Below are positions 1 through 6,895 of a stretch of 22,232 nucleotides of DNA, in pieces. The position numbers and the translations under genes are program-made. This stretch comes from an uncultured Clostridia bacterium. GTDB lineage: Bacteria > Bacillota > Clostridia > Christensenellales > UBA3700. The notes below the pieces were generated by a model, which worked only from the letters and a program-made list of their open reading frames with translations, was not told the DNA's origin and made no database searches. How positions within the stretch are numbered: position 1 is the first letter of the stretch; every line of letters starts with the position of its first letter. Where the stretch lies: NCBI GenBank assembly GCA_947176115.1, contig CAMWPK010000007.1, positions 1-22,232 of the forward strand. Direction: 5' to 3'.

Positions 1-379
1 ATAGAGTACATAACGCATTGACTATCTTAATTCTTGTATGCACGTCATTTCCTCCCGTTGCTACGACGACAACGCCTTGAATGTTGTCCGTCGAATTGAG
101 AGAACCGACCTCTTGAGAATCTTGTCCAGACTTATAAGTTATCAAGACTTGACATTCTCCCACTCCGTCTATTTCGGATAGTATCGCTTGTATTTCACCA
201 ATAAGTCCGTTTTGCGTTTGTGTAGTATTTGTTTGTTGCGACTTGTCTGAATTGCTCGTTATCGCATTTACACTAAAATATATGCATATCGCTATTACGG
301 CTATGACTAAAGCGCAAATTATTTCAAAACCTTTTATTTTTTTGCATTTTTCTACAATTTTCTTTATTTTCGATGTCAT
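1..379 (-). CDS. spoIIIAG: Stage III sporulation protein AG, 3' part cut off by the window edge
   Basis: This is the N-terminal 126 codons of SpoIIIAG, and the reading frame is still open at base 1. The family forms a large ring in the mother-cell membrane as part of the SpoIIIA-SpoIIQ channel linking mother cell and forespore. Visible features are a basic cytoplasmic start, one membrane segment at about residues 21-40, a polar Ser/Gln/Thr linker (41-58), and the start of the ring-building domain, with the family signature GVVVVATGG at 102-110. The ATG at 379 follows an AGAGG ribosome site by about six bases. It lies 22 bases downstream of spoIIIAF in the same operon. The full family protein is about 200-230 residues, so roughly 100 residues, and probably spoIIIAH, lie beyond the left edge. 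The assignment rests on order and the C-terminal signature and is confident. Confidence 0.93.
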   Translation of the reverse strand, partial: MTSKIKKIVEKCKKIKGFEIICALVIAVIAICIYFSVNAITSNSDKSQQTNTTQTQNGLIGEIQAILSEIDGVGECQVLITYKSGQDSQEVGSLNSTDNIQGVVVVATGGNDVHTRIKIVNALCTL

Positions 380-401
380 TATAACCTCTCGTATTGAAAA
401 T

Positions 402-848
402 CTACGCCTTTTCGATTTTTGAATTTCCCGTAGCCGTTTGCAAAAACTTAAAAATTTCCTGCCATTGACTTTCGCTAATACCATTGCTGTCAACGACAAC
501 TTTGTTAATCATATAAACGTAGTCTTCATCAAATTGTATGTTGAAGGACAAGTCGTTATAACCTGCATTTTCCAACTTTTCGCTAAGATTGTCCTTAATT
601 CTATTTTGCATATCGTCTTTAACGCTTTCGTAATAACTCTCATTGATATTTATTTCTTCTCTTTGGGTGACAAAGCCTTTAATATAATCCCCCTTTGCAA
701 GTTTAGGCAACGGCGAGATTATCACAAATATTACAATAATAGAAAAGATTCCCCTTATGTATTTGCTATTCTCGCCTTCGGGTAAAAGCACTTCAATAAG
801 TACTCCCAATGACACCACGCCTACTATACCTATTAGCCAACCGCTCAT
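402..848 (-). CDS. spoIIIAF: Stage III sporulation protein AF
   Basis: SpoIIIAF is a membrane protein of the SpoIIIA complex with two N-terminal transmembrane segments and a soluble ring-building-type domain. Here the segments are about residues 4-24 and 32-50 (ending ISPLPKL), followed by about 95 polar residues. At 148 residues it is shorter than the Bacillus protein (about 206), with the difference in the soluble part. A frame beginning at GTG (854) exists, but that GTG is part of the GAGGTG ribosome site, so I start at the ATG at 848, five bases downstream of GAGG. It sits 16 bases after spoIIIAE and 22 before spoIIIAG. Sequence similarity in this family is low; operon position and the two-helix start carry the call. 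Confidence 0.9.
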   Translation of the reverse strand: MSGWLIGIVGVVSLGVLIEVLLPEGENSKYIRGIFSIIVIFVIISPLPKLAKGDYIKGFVTQREEININESYYESVKDDMQNRIKDNLSEKLENAGYNDLSFNIQFDEDYVYMINKVVVDSNGISESQWQEIFKFLQTATGNSKIEKA

Positions 849-870
849 ATTCACCTCGTTCAGTTATATT

Positions 871-2091
871 TTAAGCAATACCTACGTTGAACGTATAAAT
901 TACTAGCATTACCGTCAGCAAAAACATAAACGCCACACCGAGTAATGATACAATAAGCAATGTAAGATTGGACGACATACTTTGCAACATTTTGCTAAAC
1001 TTTTTGTCGCAAAGTGGTTCAATTATTCCGCTTGCAAGTTTGAGCGCAAGACTTAACGTCACTATCTTCAACGTTGGTATGGCTATAATTCCAAGCACCA
1101 TAAGCAAAGAAACTATACCCATAGAGTTTTTTATTAATACCAGCGACGCCAACATCAAATCAAAGCCGTCGGATAGATATCCTCCAAGTATAGGAATATA
1201 ACTCTGCATGGCGAACTTTGCCGTTTTGATTGATATGCTGTCGATTACTCCTCCCGTCAGACCTTGGAAGGTTAAGAATGCTATAAAGATTCCAAAAACT
1301 CCTCCCAATACGTAAGTTGCCGTGGACTTAAAAAAGCCTGTTAGTTTGTCCAGTTTTACGCTAGAGGTCATATTACCTACTATTGAGAAGGCTATCGTGG
1401 CAATAAAAAACGGAATTATGACCGACGAAATAAACGCTGTGATAAATGTCGTCAACGTTGCCATCAACGGTGAAAAGAATGCTGAAGAATTAACTCCGCC
1501 AAGCAAAGTCGTCAAAGTAAGCAGTATCGGAAATATGCTCTCCATAAGCACCTTGACGTTGTTAATCGTACTGGTGACAATGCCTATTATCGAACCTACT
1601 TGCGCCATTACAAGTACGATGATTGCGCTGTACGTCGCAAAATATATAATCTTTCTAGTAGACTTTTGCGCAAAAGACGAAGTCAACCCTTCTAATAGAC
1701 TGTATATAATCGCAACGGCTATTACAGTCAAAATCATAGGCAAAACGTCCAGCACACACTTGCCAAGACCTTTGAATATCACTGATAGAAACGAAGAAAA
1801 ATCTCCCCTATAAGTTCCCTTAATTATACCCTTTACAGTGCTAACGACGTCCTCTCCGAAAAGCGATTTGAAATCGCTATCTAGCGAAGAAAAGAGTTCT
1901 TCAAGAGCTTCGACGTCAAGTCCGGACAGATTTTTGTCAATATTGTCTTGCAATATTTCTTGACTGTCGTTGTTACTATCGGCATAGCAGACGTTTTGCG
2001 ATTGAAATACGCCGATTAATATTGATGCGCAAAGTATCAACAATATGCAAAAATATTGAATATGTGTCGATAACTTGCGTTTTATTTTCAT
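871..2091 (-). CDS. spoIIIAE: Stage III sporulation protein AE, polytopic membrane protein
   Basis: SpoIIIAE is the large polytopic membrane component of the SpoIIIA complex and resembles a channel or permease. The 406-residue length matches the family (about 400). The N-terminus looks like a cleavable signal peptide: basic MKIKRK, a hydrophobic core, and a possible cleavage site after CYA near residue 37. A short acidic external region follows (about 38-105). After that come several membrane helices, including about 112-133, a cluster between about 145 and 240, and more near the C-terminus ending in a Val/Leu-rich helix. The ATG at 2091 is one base past the spoIIIAD stop (TGA-A-ATG), so translational coupling is likely; the GAG-rich ribosome site is inside the spoIIIAD coding end. 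Confidence 0.95.
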   Translation of the reverse strand: MKIKRKLSTHIQYFCILLILCASILIGVFQSQNVCYADSNNDSQEILQDNIDKNLSGLDVEALEELFSSLDSDFKSLFGEDVVSTVKGIIKGTYRGDFSSFLSVIFKGLGKCVLDVLPMILTVIAVAIIYSLLEGLTSSFAQKSTRKIIYFATYSAIIVLVMAQVGSIIGIVTSTINNVKVLMESIFPILLTLTTLLGGVNSSAFFSPLMATLTTFITAFISSVIIPFFIATIAFSIVGNMTSSVKLDKLTGFFKSTATYVLGGVFGIFIAFLTFQGLTGGVIDSISIKTAKFAMQSYIPILGGYLSDGFDLMLASLVLIKNSMGIVSLLMVLGIIAIPTLKIVTLSLALKLASGIIEPLCDKKFSKMLQSMSSNLTLLIVSLLGVAFMFLLTVMLVIYTFNVGIA

Positions 2092-2092
2092 T

Positions 2093-2476
2093 TCACAATA
2101 TCTCCGTAACAGTGTTGATTAGATTTTCTATGATTGGCAGAGCCAACAAAAATATAGCGATTTTACCGGCAAACGACACCTTTTTTCCTATACTTGCGCA
2201 CTCTAAATCTTCGCATACACTTTGAGAATACTCAGTTATGTACCCAATTCCGATAATCTTCAATAGAGAGGAAAAAAGCGAGCTGTTGACACCCGTCTTA
2301 TCTATAATTGCCTGAAAAGACAAAATTACTTTTGAAAAAGACGAAAGCGCAATAATGAGTATTATTATACCCGTGGCTAACGACGACAGCATTGCATACT
2401 GCGACTGAGTATTTTTGAGGAGTAACGTACATACGCATCCTACTATTGCTATACCTACTATCTTAAATACGTCCAT
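2093..2476 (-). CDS. spoIIIAD: Stage III sporulation protein AD
   Basis: This is a small integral membrane subunit of the SpoIIIA complex, paralogous to SpoIIIAC. The 127 residues contain a helix at about 3-20, a second at 30-50, an amphipathic middle with the segment SSLLKIIGIGYITEYSQSVC, and a C-terminal helix near 103-124. The middle segment, with its conserved Gly-Tyr and Cys, is typical of SpoIIIAD. The ATG at 2476 is three bases after the spoIIIAC stop, and its stop is one base before spoIIIAE, consistent with coupled translation. Length agrees with the family (about 130). Confidence 0.95.
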   Translation of the reverse strand: MDVFKIVGIAIVGCVCTLLLKNTQSQYAMLSSLATGIIILIIALSSFSKVILSFQAIIDKTGVNSSLFSSLLKIIGIGYITEYSQSVCEDLECASIGKKVSFAGKIAIFLLALPIIENLINTVTEIL

Positions 2477-2479
2477 AAT

Positions 2480-2677
2480 CTAATACAAATTCAGAATTGA
2501 CTTCAAAGTGTCAAAGAGCCCGCCGAGCATATCAAGTACCATAATGAGTACAAGTATCAAGCCTGCTATGGTGACGTATGTAGCTATCTCGTCTTTGTCA
2601 CTTTTTTTCAAAATGATGTTTACTATTGCCGTAAGCAATCCTATACCTGCGATTTTGAAGATAATGTCTATTGCCAT
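2480..2677 (-). CDS. spoIIIAC: Stage III sporulation protein AC
   Basis: This 65-residue protein has two transmembrane helices (about 5-23 and 33-55) joined by a short charged loop (KKSDKDE). It matches the family in length and layout, including the start MAIDIIFKIAGIG, which closely resembles known SpoIIIAC proteins. It is a membrane subunit of the mother-cell side of the forespore feeding channel. The ribosome site TAGGTG lies five bases before the ATG. It starts seven bases after the spoIIIAB stop and ends three bases before spoIIIAD. Confidence 0.95.
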   Translation of the reverse strand: MAIDIIFKIAGIGLLTAIVNIILKKSDKDEIATYVTIAGLILVLIMVLDMLGGLFDTLKSILNLY

Positions 2678-2684
2678 AATTCAC

Positions 2685-3185
2685 CTACGCTAAAATTATC
2701 ATTATTGCTATGCCTATCACTAATCCCAGCTTGGGCATAAGATTACCTGTAGTTCTGCAGTCCTTTTCGGCTTTTTCTATAGTTTTTTTAAGTTGCGCGG
2801 ACGTCATATCCAGCCTCGATATCTGCGTATCATAGTCAAACTTTCCTAACTGCGAAAAAAATTCTTTTAGCAATACCTTGTCTTGCTTAGATATATATTT
2901 GCTGTCAAAACATTTCATTACCTGTTCTTCTGTTGGATTTCCCTTCTCCACAATATTGATATAATCTTCAATATCAGTGTAAAAAGCTCCCTTACCGCTT
3001 GCTATGAACTTGCGCCCAATTTGCGGAAGTTTGTCATTTGCAAAACTTATGCCATCTCTAAGCAACGATAGAAATTCGCTAAAATCTTTAAGATATTTAC
3101 ATCTCTTATTGAAGTATTTTTTGCCCGCAAATCCTAGATATGCGGATATAAAACACAACACACCGCTGATAGCAAATTTAAGCAT
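2685..3185 (-). CDS. spoIIIAB: Stage III sporulation protein AB
   Basis: SpoIIIAB resembles the cytoplasmic part of GspF, the platform protein of type II secretion and type IV pili, and is thought to work with the SpoIIIAA ATPase at the base of the channel. The 166 residues show an N-terminal membrane helix (about 3-22), a helical cytoplasmic body with SLLRDGISFANDKLPQIG, and a C-terminal membrane helix (about 150-166). Length agrees with the family (about 170). Its ATG overlaps the end of spoIIIAA by eight bases and has an AGAGGA ribosome site within spoIIIAA, so the ATPase and its platform are translationally coupled. Confidence 0.95.
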   Translation of the reverse strand: MLKFAISGVLCFISAYLGFAGKKYFNKRCKYLKDFSEFLSLLRDGISFANDKLPQIGRKFIASGKGAFYTDIEDYINIVEKGNPTEEQVMKCFDSKYISKQDKVLLKEFFSQLGKFDYDTQISRLDMTSAQLKKTIEKAEKDCRTTGNLMPKLGLVIGIAIMIILA

Positions 3186-4038
3186 AATTTCCTCTCAAGT
3201 CTATTACTTTGTCAATGTTGCCAATTCCAATAATCGACACCACGTAGCGGAAATCTTTCAAAAGTCTTGAATAGGAGGGACTTTTTTCTACCTTGGCAAG
3301 CTCGTCCGAATGAAGCGTTGCGACAACTTTTACTCCGCACCTTATACAATCCAAGATGCAATCAATTTCCTTTTCGCCAAAAATTTCGTCAGTAGCAATT
3401 ACATCAGGTCGCATACTTCTCACTTGTGAAGAATACGATTTGATTTTCGGTACGCCGACGACGACGTCTGTACACGCGCCCAAATCTATCGAGAGTTGTC
3501 CATCGACAACACCGCTTAGTTCCCCTCTCTCGTCAAGCACCAATACGTTGTACTCTCTGTCTGACAAAGACTTTATCATATATCTAAGTAGCGTAGTCTT
3601 GCCATATCCCGGCTTTGATATTATTAACGTGTTGTCAAACTTGGCTATTAATTTGTCTATCTTTTCATTGCGTATAGCGACGTATCTTGGAATACGAATA
3701 CAAAGAGATGTAATATTTTTCAATGTGGATAACTGTCCATTTTTTATTACTCCTTCTCCGGTAATTCCTATTCTTATTCCACCGTCGTAAGTAATGTAGC
3801 CTTCTGCCAAATAGTCATTGTATGCGTAAAGCGACGTCTTGGTAGCCACTCCAAGAGTGTACGTTAAGTCGTCATTGCTGATAATCAAGTCATTGATTTT
3901 TTTGTATTTACCTGCTTCAGCGTAATACAATGGCTTGTCAACGCGTAGTCTGACTTCCGTAAGAACGTTGAAATCAACGATTCTATATAGCTCGTTAAAT
4001 ATAGTCATTGGCAATAACTTTGACAATAGCATTTCCAT
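3178..4038 (-). CDS. spoIIIAA: Stage III sporulation protein AA, ATPase
   Basis: This is the only ATPase of the SpoIIIA complex, related to secretion ATPases of type II, IV and pilus systems. The 286 residues contain the family segment LTEVRLRVDKP (26-36), the GGIRIGITGEG block (86-96), a Walker A loop SKPGYGKTTLL (141-151), a Walker B region VLVLDERGELSG (165-176) and the DVIATDEIFG block (212-221), followed by ATLHSDE (240-246). The first glycine of the usual P-loop is serine here (S141); K147 and T148 are intact, so I expect activity. The ATG at 4038 has no good ribosome site; the nearest AGG is about 15 bases upstream. It opens the spoIIIA operon. In Bacillus this operon is transcribed in the mother cell by sigma-E. 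Confidence 0.96.
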   Translation of the reverse strand: MEMLLSKLLPMTIFNELYRIVDFNVLTEVRLRVDKPLYYAEAGKYKKINDLIISNDDLTYTLGVATKTSLYAYNDYLAEGYITYDGGIRIGITGEGVIKNGQLSTLKNITSLCIRIPRYVAIRNEKIDKLIAKFDNTLIISKPGYGKTTLLRYMIKSLSDREYNVLVLDERGELSGVVDGQLSIDLGACTDVVVGVPKIKSYSSQVRSMRPDVIATDEIFGEKEIDCILDCIRCGVKVVATLHSDELAKVEKSPSYSRLLKDFRYVVSIIGIGNIDKVIDLRGNYA

Positions 4039-4118
4039 ACAATATAATAAGTGCCTAAAAATGCGACTATGCTAAAACTACAAATATATCAAAATCAATG
4101 AATTTTTCGACAAAATAA

Positions 4119-4145
4119 TCTGTTTGCTTACTACGTTCAATATGA
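4119..4145 (-). promoter_or_regulatory. Weak candidate sigma-E promoter for the spoIIIA operon
   Basis: On the minus strand a TCATATT box (4139-4145) resembles the sigma-E -35 element. A CAAACAGA box (4119-4126) partly matches the sigma-E -10 element CATACA. The 12-base gap is shorter than the usual 13-15. An alternative is CATAGT, centred near 4065, with an ATA about 15 bases upstream. spoIIIA is a known sigma-E operon in Bacillus, so a promoter is expected between the efp terminator and 4038, but neither candidate is good. Confidence 0.22.
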
Positions 4146-4158
4146 AGTATTTATGATG

Positions 4159-4194
4159 AATAAAAATACCACTCTGTCCGATAAAACAGAGTGG
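4159..4194 (-). terminator. Intrinsic terminator after efp
   Basis: On the minus strand there is an 8-bp stem CCACTCTG/CAGAGTGG (4187-4194 and 4169-4176) with a 10-base loop, followed directly by TATTTTTATT. This is a good rho-independent terminator for the yqhT-efp unit and separates it from the sporulation operon. A T-rich run also follows on the plus side at 4201-4208, so it could work in both directions, though no plus-strand gene needs it. Confidence 0.75.
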
Positions 4195-4221
4195 CTAAAG
4201 ATTTTTTAATTAAAATACGCT

Positions 4222-4267
4222 CTTGGCAAAAGTCTTCACAACGTAAATAACGTTGACTTATGCCAAG
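4222..4267 (-). repeat. Long branched inverted repeat between efp and its terminator
   Basis: Two 13-base arms, CTTGGCATAAGTC and GACTTTTGCCAAG (written on the minus strand), pair with one T-T mismatch. Inside them a second stem AACGT/ACGTT closes a five-base loop, leaving a five-base bulge on one side. It lies 30 bases downstream of the efp stop and 27 bases before the terminator stem. It lacks a strong U-run, so it is not a classical terminator. It might stabilise the efp mRNA 3' end, serve as a processing site, or belong to a small dispersed repeat family; the window alone cannot decide. Confidence 0.6.
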
Positions 4268-4296
4268 CACTGTATTGGCTATAAAGAGGCGACAGA

Positions 4297-4863
4297 CTAA
4301 ACTCTAGACATATAAGAACCCGTACGAGTATCTACTCTTATCGTATCGCCCTCGTTGACGAAGAGAGGAACTTGTAAAGTAAAGCCAGTCTCAAGAGTTG
4401 CAGGCTTAGTAGCGCCTTGAGTAGTATTGCCCTTTGCGCCCGGTTCGCAGTGAGTAATCAAAAGCTCAACAAAGTTTGGAGCTTCTACAGAGAATGGGCT
4501 ACCGTTGTAGAAAGATACCGTAACTTCTCCGTTTTCCATAACGAACTTAAGCGCATCCTCAGTAGCTTCGCCGTTGATTGGCAACATATCAAACGTATTG
4601 GGATCCATAAAGTAGTAAAGATCTCCGTCATTATATGAATATACCATTGTCTTATGCTCAATATGAGCAGTTTGAAATTTTGCAGTTGGGTTGAATGTCA
4701 TTTCAACCGTACCGCCGTTGATAACGTCTCTAAGTTTGGTGCGGACGAACGCTGCGCCCTTGCCTGGTTTAACGTGCAAAAAGTCAACGATAGTTACGAC
4801 CTTACCGTCCATTTCAAACGTAACACCCTTTCTAAAATCACCTGCTAATATAAAATCAGCCAT
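4297..4863 (-). CDS. efp: Translation elongation factor P
   Basis: EF-P binds ribosomes stalled at consecutive prolines and speeds peptide bond formation. The 188 residues cover the three family domains: an N-terminal KOW-like domain (about 1-65), the central OB domain (about 68-130) and the C-terminal OB domain with the family signature GDTIRVDTRTGSY near 172-184. The loop KPGKGAAFVR is at 32-41; K35 corresponds to the lysine modified in Bacillus EF-P. No modification enzyme is in the window. The start is set by GGAGGT about five bases before the ATG. It follows the M24 peptidase by 21 bases, as in Bacillus where yqhT-efp precedes spoIIIA. Confidence 0.97.
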   Translation of the reverse strand: MADFILAGDFRKGVTFEMDGKVVTIVDFLHVKPGKGAAFVRTKLRDVINGGTVEMTFNPTAKFQTAHIEHKTMVYSYNDGDLYYFMDPNTFDMLPINGEATEDALKFVMENGEVTVSFYNGSPFSVEAPNFVELLITHCEPGAKGNTTQGATKPATLETGFTLQVPLFVNEGDTIRVDTRTGSYMSRV

Positions 4864-4884
4864 AAAATACCTCCAATTTTATGT

Positions 4885-5916
4885 TTATAGTATTATTAAT
4901 TGTTTATCAGTATTAGTCAAATCAATGACTCCACTTTTCGTAATTTGTACCATATCTTCTATGCGTACTCCAAATTCGCCGTCGATATATAGCCCGGGCT
5001 CTACGGTAACAACCATATTAGGTTGCAATATTCTCTCTTCTCTTGGAGTAAGTCCTACTCCCTCATGAATATCTATACCTACTCCGTGTCCAAGCGAATG
5101 AGTGAAATACTTGTCAAGCGAATTTTCCTTGAAGTAGTTTCGCGCAATAGCATCGCCCGCTTTGCCTGTCATTCCTGCTTTAACGTTCTCTATAGCAAGG
5201 TTCTGAGCCTTGAGCACGTGATTGTATATCTCGACTTGCTTTGTACTCAAATGTCCATATCCAACGGTTCTCGTCATATCCGAGCAGTATCCATCAAAAC
5301 TCGCGCCTATATCCATAGTGACGAAATCTCCGCTCTTGAGCTTTCTTTGACTTGGGTGCGCATGCGGACTTGCCGTATGCTCGCCAAAGGCAACAATGGA
5401 GTCAAAAGCTACCTGACAGAAGTTTTTCTTCATAATATATTCAATATACGCTACGATTTCTACTTCGCTTACACCGTCTTTTAATATCTTCAGAGCTTCG
5501 TCGTACGCAAGTTCCGTTACGCTTTGAGCGCGCTTTATGCAGTCTATCTCGAAGTCGGATTTAATGCTTCTAAGATTTTCGATTGACGGGGTTATCTCAA
5601 CGATATTACCGTCTGCAAGTTGAGAAACCGTCTTATATTGTCCATAAGAAATATCGCTCTCAATGCCTATTTTACTGCCCTCAATAAGTGATTTTGATTC
5701 CTTTATATCTTGACACAATACTTCAAATCTATTTCCTATGAGTTCTTTCGCCTCAAGATAATATCTCATATCTGTGAGAAAATATGAATTGTGTTTTGTC
5801 AAGACTATTTGGCAGTTCGTTGACGAATATCCAGACAAATACCGCGTATTAGACGGAGTTAATATTACAAGTGTATCCACTCCAGCCATATCGTATAACA
5901 GTCTGCAAATATCCAT
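4885..5916 (-). CDS. yqhT: M24 family aminopeptidase (Xaa-Pro aminopeptidase type, YqhT-like)
   Basis: This is a cytoplasmic two-metal peptidase that, in its family, removes N-terminal residues before proline. An N-terminal creatinase-like domain (about 1-118) precedes the pita-bread catalytic domain. The five metal ligands are all visible: D202 (MDIGA), D213 (SDMTRT), H277 (SLGHGVG), E306 (VEPGLY) and E320 (VRIEDM). H187 in SPHAHPS is the conserved substrate-binding histidine region. Length (343) is normal for the YqhT group. An in-frame stop lies just upstream of the ATG at 5916, so no earlier start is possible. No Shine-Dalgarno precedes the ATG, and the promoter is so close that translation may be leaderless. 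Position just upstream of efp supports the YqhT assignment. Exact substrate is not shown by sequence. Confidence 0.92.
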   Translation of the reverse strand: MDICRLLYDMAGVDTLVILTPSNTRYLSGYSSTNCQIVLTKHNSYFLTDMRYYLEAKELIGNRFEVLCQDIKESKSLIEGSKIGIESDISYGQYKTVSQLADGNIVEITPSIENLRSIKSDFEIDCIKRAQSVTELAYDEALKILKDGVSEVEIVAYIEYIMKKNFCQVAFDSIVAFGEHTASPHAHPSQRKLKSGDFVTMDIGASFDGYCSDMTRTVGYGHLSTKQVEIYNHVLKAQNLAIENVKAGMTGKAGDAIARNYFKENSLDKYFTHSLGHGVGIDIHEGVGLTPREERILQPNMVVTVEPGLYIDGEFGVRIEDMVQITKSGVIDLTNTDKQLIIL

Positions 5917-5922
5917 AAAATT

Positions 5923-5951
5923 ATTTTAGCATAATTTTAGATATATGTAAA
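5923..5951 (-). promoter_or_regulatory. Strong sigma-A type promoter for yqhT-efp, abutting the start codon
   Basis: On the minus strand TTTACA (5946-5951) and TAAAAT (5923-5928) are separated by 17 bases, which is near consensus. The -10 box ends six bases before the ATG (5914-5916). A normal +1 about seven bases after the -10 therefore falls on or next to the A of the start codon. This predicts a leaderless or nearly leaderless mRNA and fits the absence of a ribosome site. Confidence 0.72.
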
Positions 5952-6011
5952 GCCTATACGCAAAATCAGTGCATAAAATGGAAATTATTTCTGATTTATA
6001 CGCGTGTATTT

Positions 6012-6042
6012 CAAAAATATAAAGCCACGATATGCTTTATAT
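6012..6042 (-). terminator. Intrinsic terminator closing the rimP-to-nuclease operon
   Basis: On the minus strand a 9-bp stem ATATAAAGC/GCTTTATAT (6034-6042 and 6017-6025) with an eight-base loop is followed by TTTT then GAAAT. The stem is AT-rich and the U-run short, so termination may be partial. The stem includes the stop codon of the upstream nuclease gene (6037-6039). The next gene has its own promoter, which supports this being an operon end. Confidence 0.6.
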
Positions 6043-6888
6043 TAATGTATTGTAATATTTTTTCATTGCCAACGCATCTCTAGTTTGCGTACCTGCAGAC
6101 TCGCATACAATATACGGATTGAGTTTATAATCTGCAAAAATTTGCATTAGAGGTTCGTATTCCGGACCGTAAGTCGTATCGTCAAAAGTTAAATGTCTGA
6201 CTTCTCCGCCTGAAGAATATTGTATTTTTGAAAAATGCACGTGCATTTGATTAGTCTTGTCCTCTCCAACGCCGTCTACAAGTCTGTCAATAGTGCGCTT
6301 GTAATCATCCCTTGTAAAATACAGTCCTCTTTCTCTTGAGTTGAGGTGACCAAAGTCGATGCACGGTACAATATTATCGTCTCCGATATTGCACATTGCA
6401 ATAACTTCTTCAAGGTTACCGAGCTGAGCTATCTTACCCATGGTTTCCGGACAAAGCAACAAGTCTTCAAATCCTTCGTCATTTTTGATTTTCAAAACTT
6501 CTTCAAATCTGCCAAGTAATACTTTCATGGCCTCATCTCTGGGAGTTTTCAATGGGCTTCCGGGGTGAAAGACGCACCTATTACCGCCGAAAGCTCTCAA
6601 AGCTCTCAACGAGTCAAAGATATATCTGTGATTGTTGAGCGCTTTATCTTCTTCCTGCGTCGCAAGATTAATAAAATACGGCGCATGGACGCTTATCTCT
6701 ATACCGTTGTTAGCAAATTCTTTGCCAATCTCTTCGGCTGTCTGGCTCTTTATCATAACGCCTCTGCCGAAAGAATACTCAAAGCAGTCCAAGCCCATAT
6801 TTTTTAGCCAAGCTCCTGCCTCAATCGTATGTTTTTTCCCGCTTTCAGCAAACTGTTCGCACAGTCCGCTAGGTCCAAATTTTATCAT
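6037..6888 (-). CDS. Endonuclease IV-like TIM-barrel protein
   Basis: This 283-residue protein belongs to the AP endonuclease 2/endonuclease IV TIM-barrel family, whose classical members cut DNA at abasic sites using three zinc ions. Most ligands can be aligned: H68 (VHAPY), H108 (VFHPGS), E148 (CPETMG), D178 and H181 (IDFGHLN), H218 (HVHFSK), H232 (VRH) and E263 (CESAG). The aspartate of the usual Asp-Arg-His triplet, a ligand to the third zinc, appears as valine (V230), with E229 beside it. The protein may thus be a DNA repair nuclease or a divergent relative. The frame is open ten codons further upstream, but TGAGGT lies six bases before the ATG at 6888 and overlaps the ribF stop, which fixes that start. 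It is the last gene of the operon. Confidence 0.85.
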   Translation of the reverse strand: MIKFGPSGLCEQFAESGKKHTIEAGAWLKNMGLDCFEYSFGRGVMIKSQTAEEIGKEFANNGIEISVHAPYFINLATQEEDKALNNHRYIFDSLRALRAFGGNRCVFHPGSPLKTPRDEAMKVLLGRFEEVLKIKNDEGFEDLLLCPETMGKIAQLGNLEEVIAMCNIGDDNIVPCIDFGHLNSRERGLYFTRDDYKRTIDRLVDGVGEDKTNQMHVHFSKIQYSSGGEVRHLTFDDTTYGPEYEPLMQIFADYKLNPYIVCESAGTQTRDALAMKKYYNTLI

Positions 6889-6895
6889 AAATACC

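Noticed and set aside
1322..1813. Plus-strand open frame of 163 codons opposite spoIIIAE
   Set aside because: The hydrophobic translation simply mirrors the antisense of a membrane protein. spoIIIAE fits its family in length, signal peptide and position.
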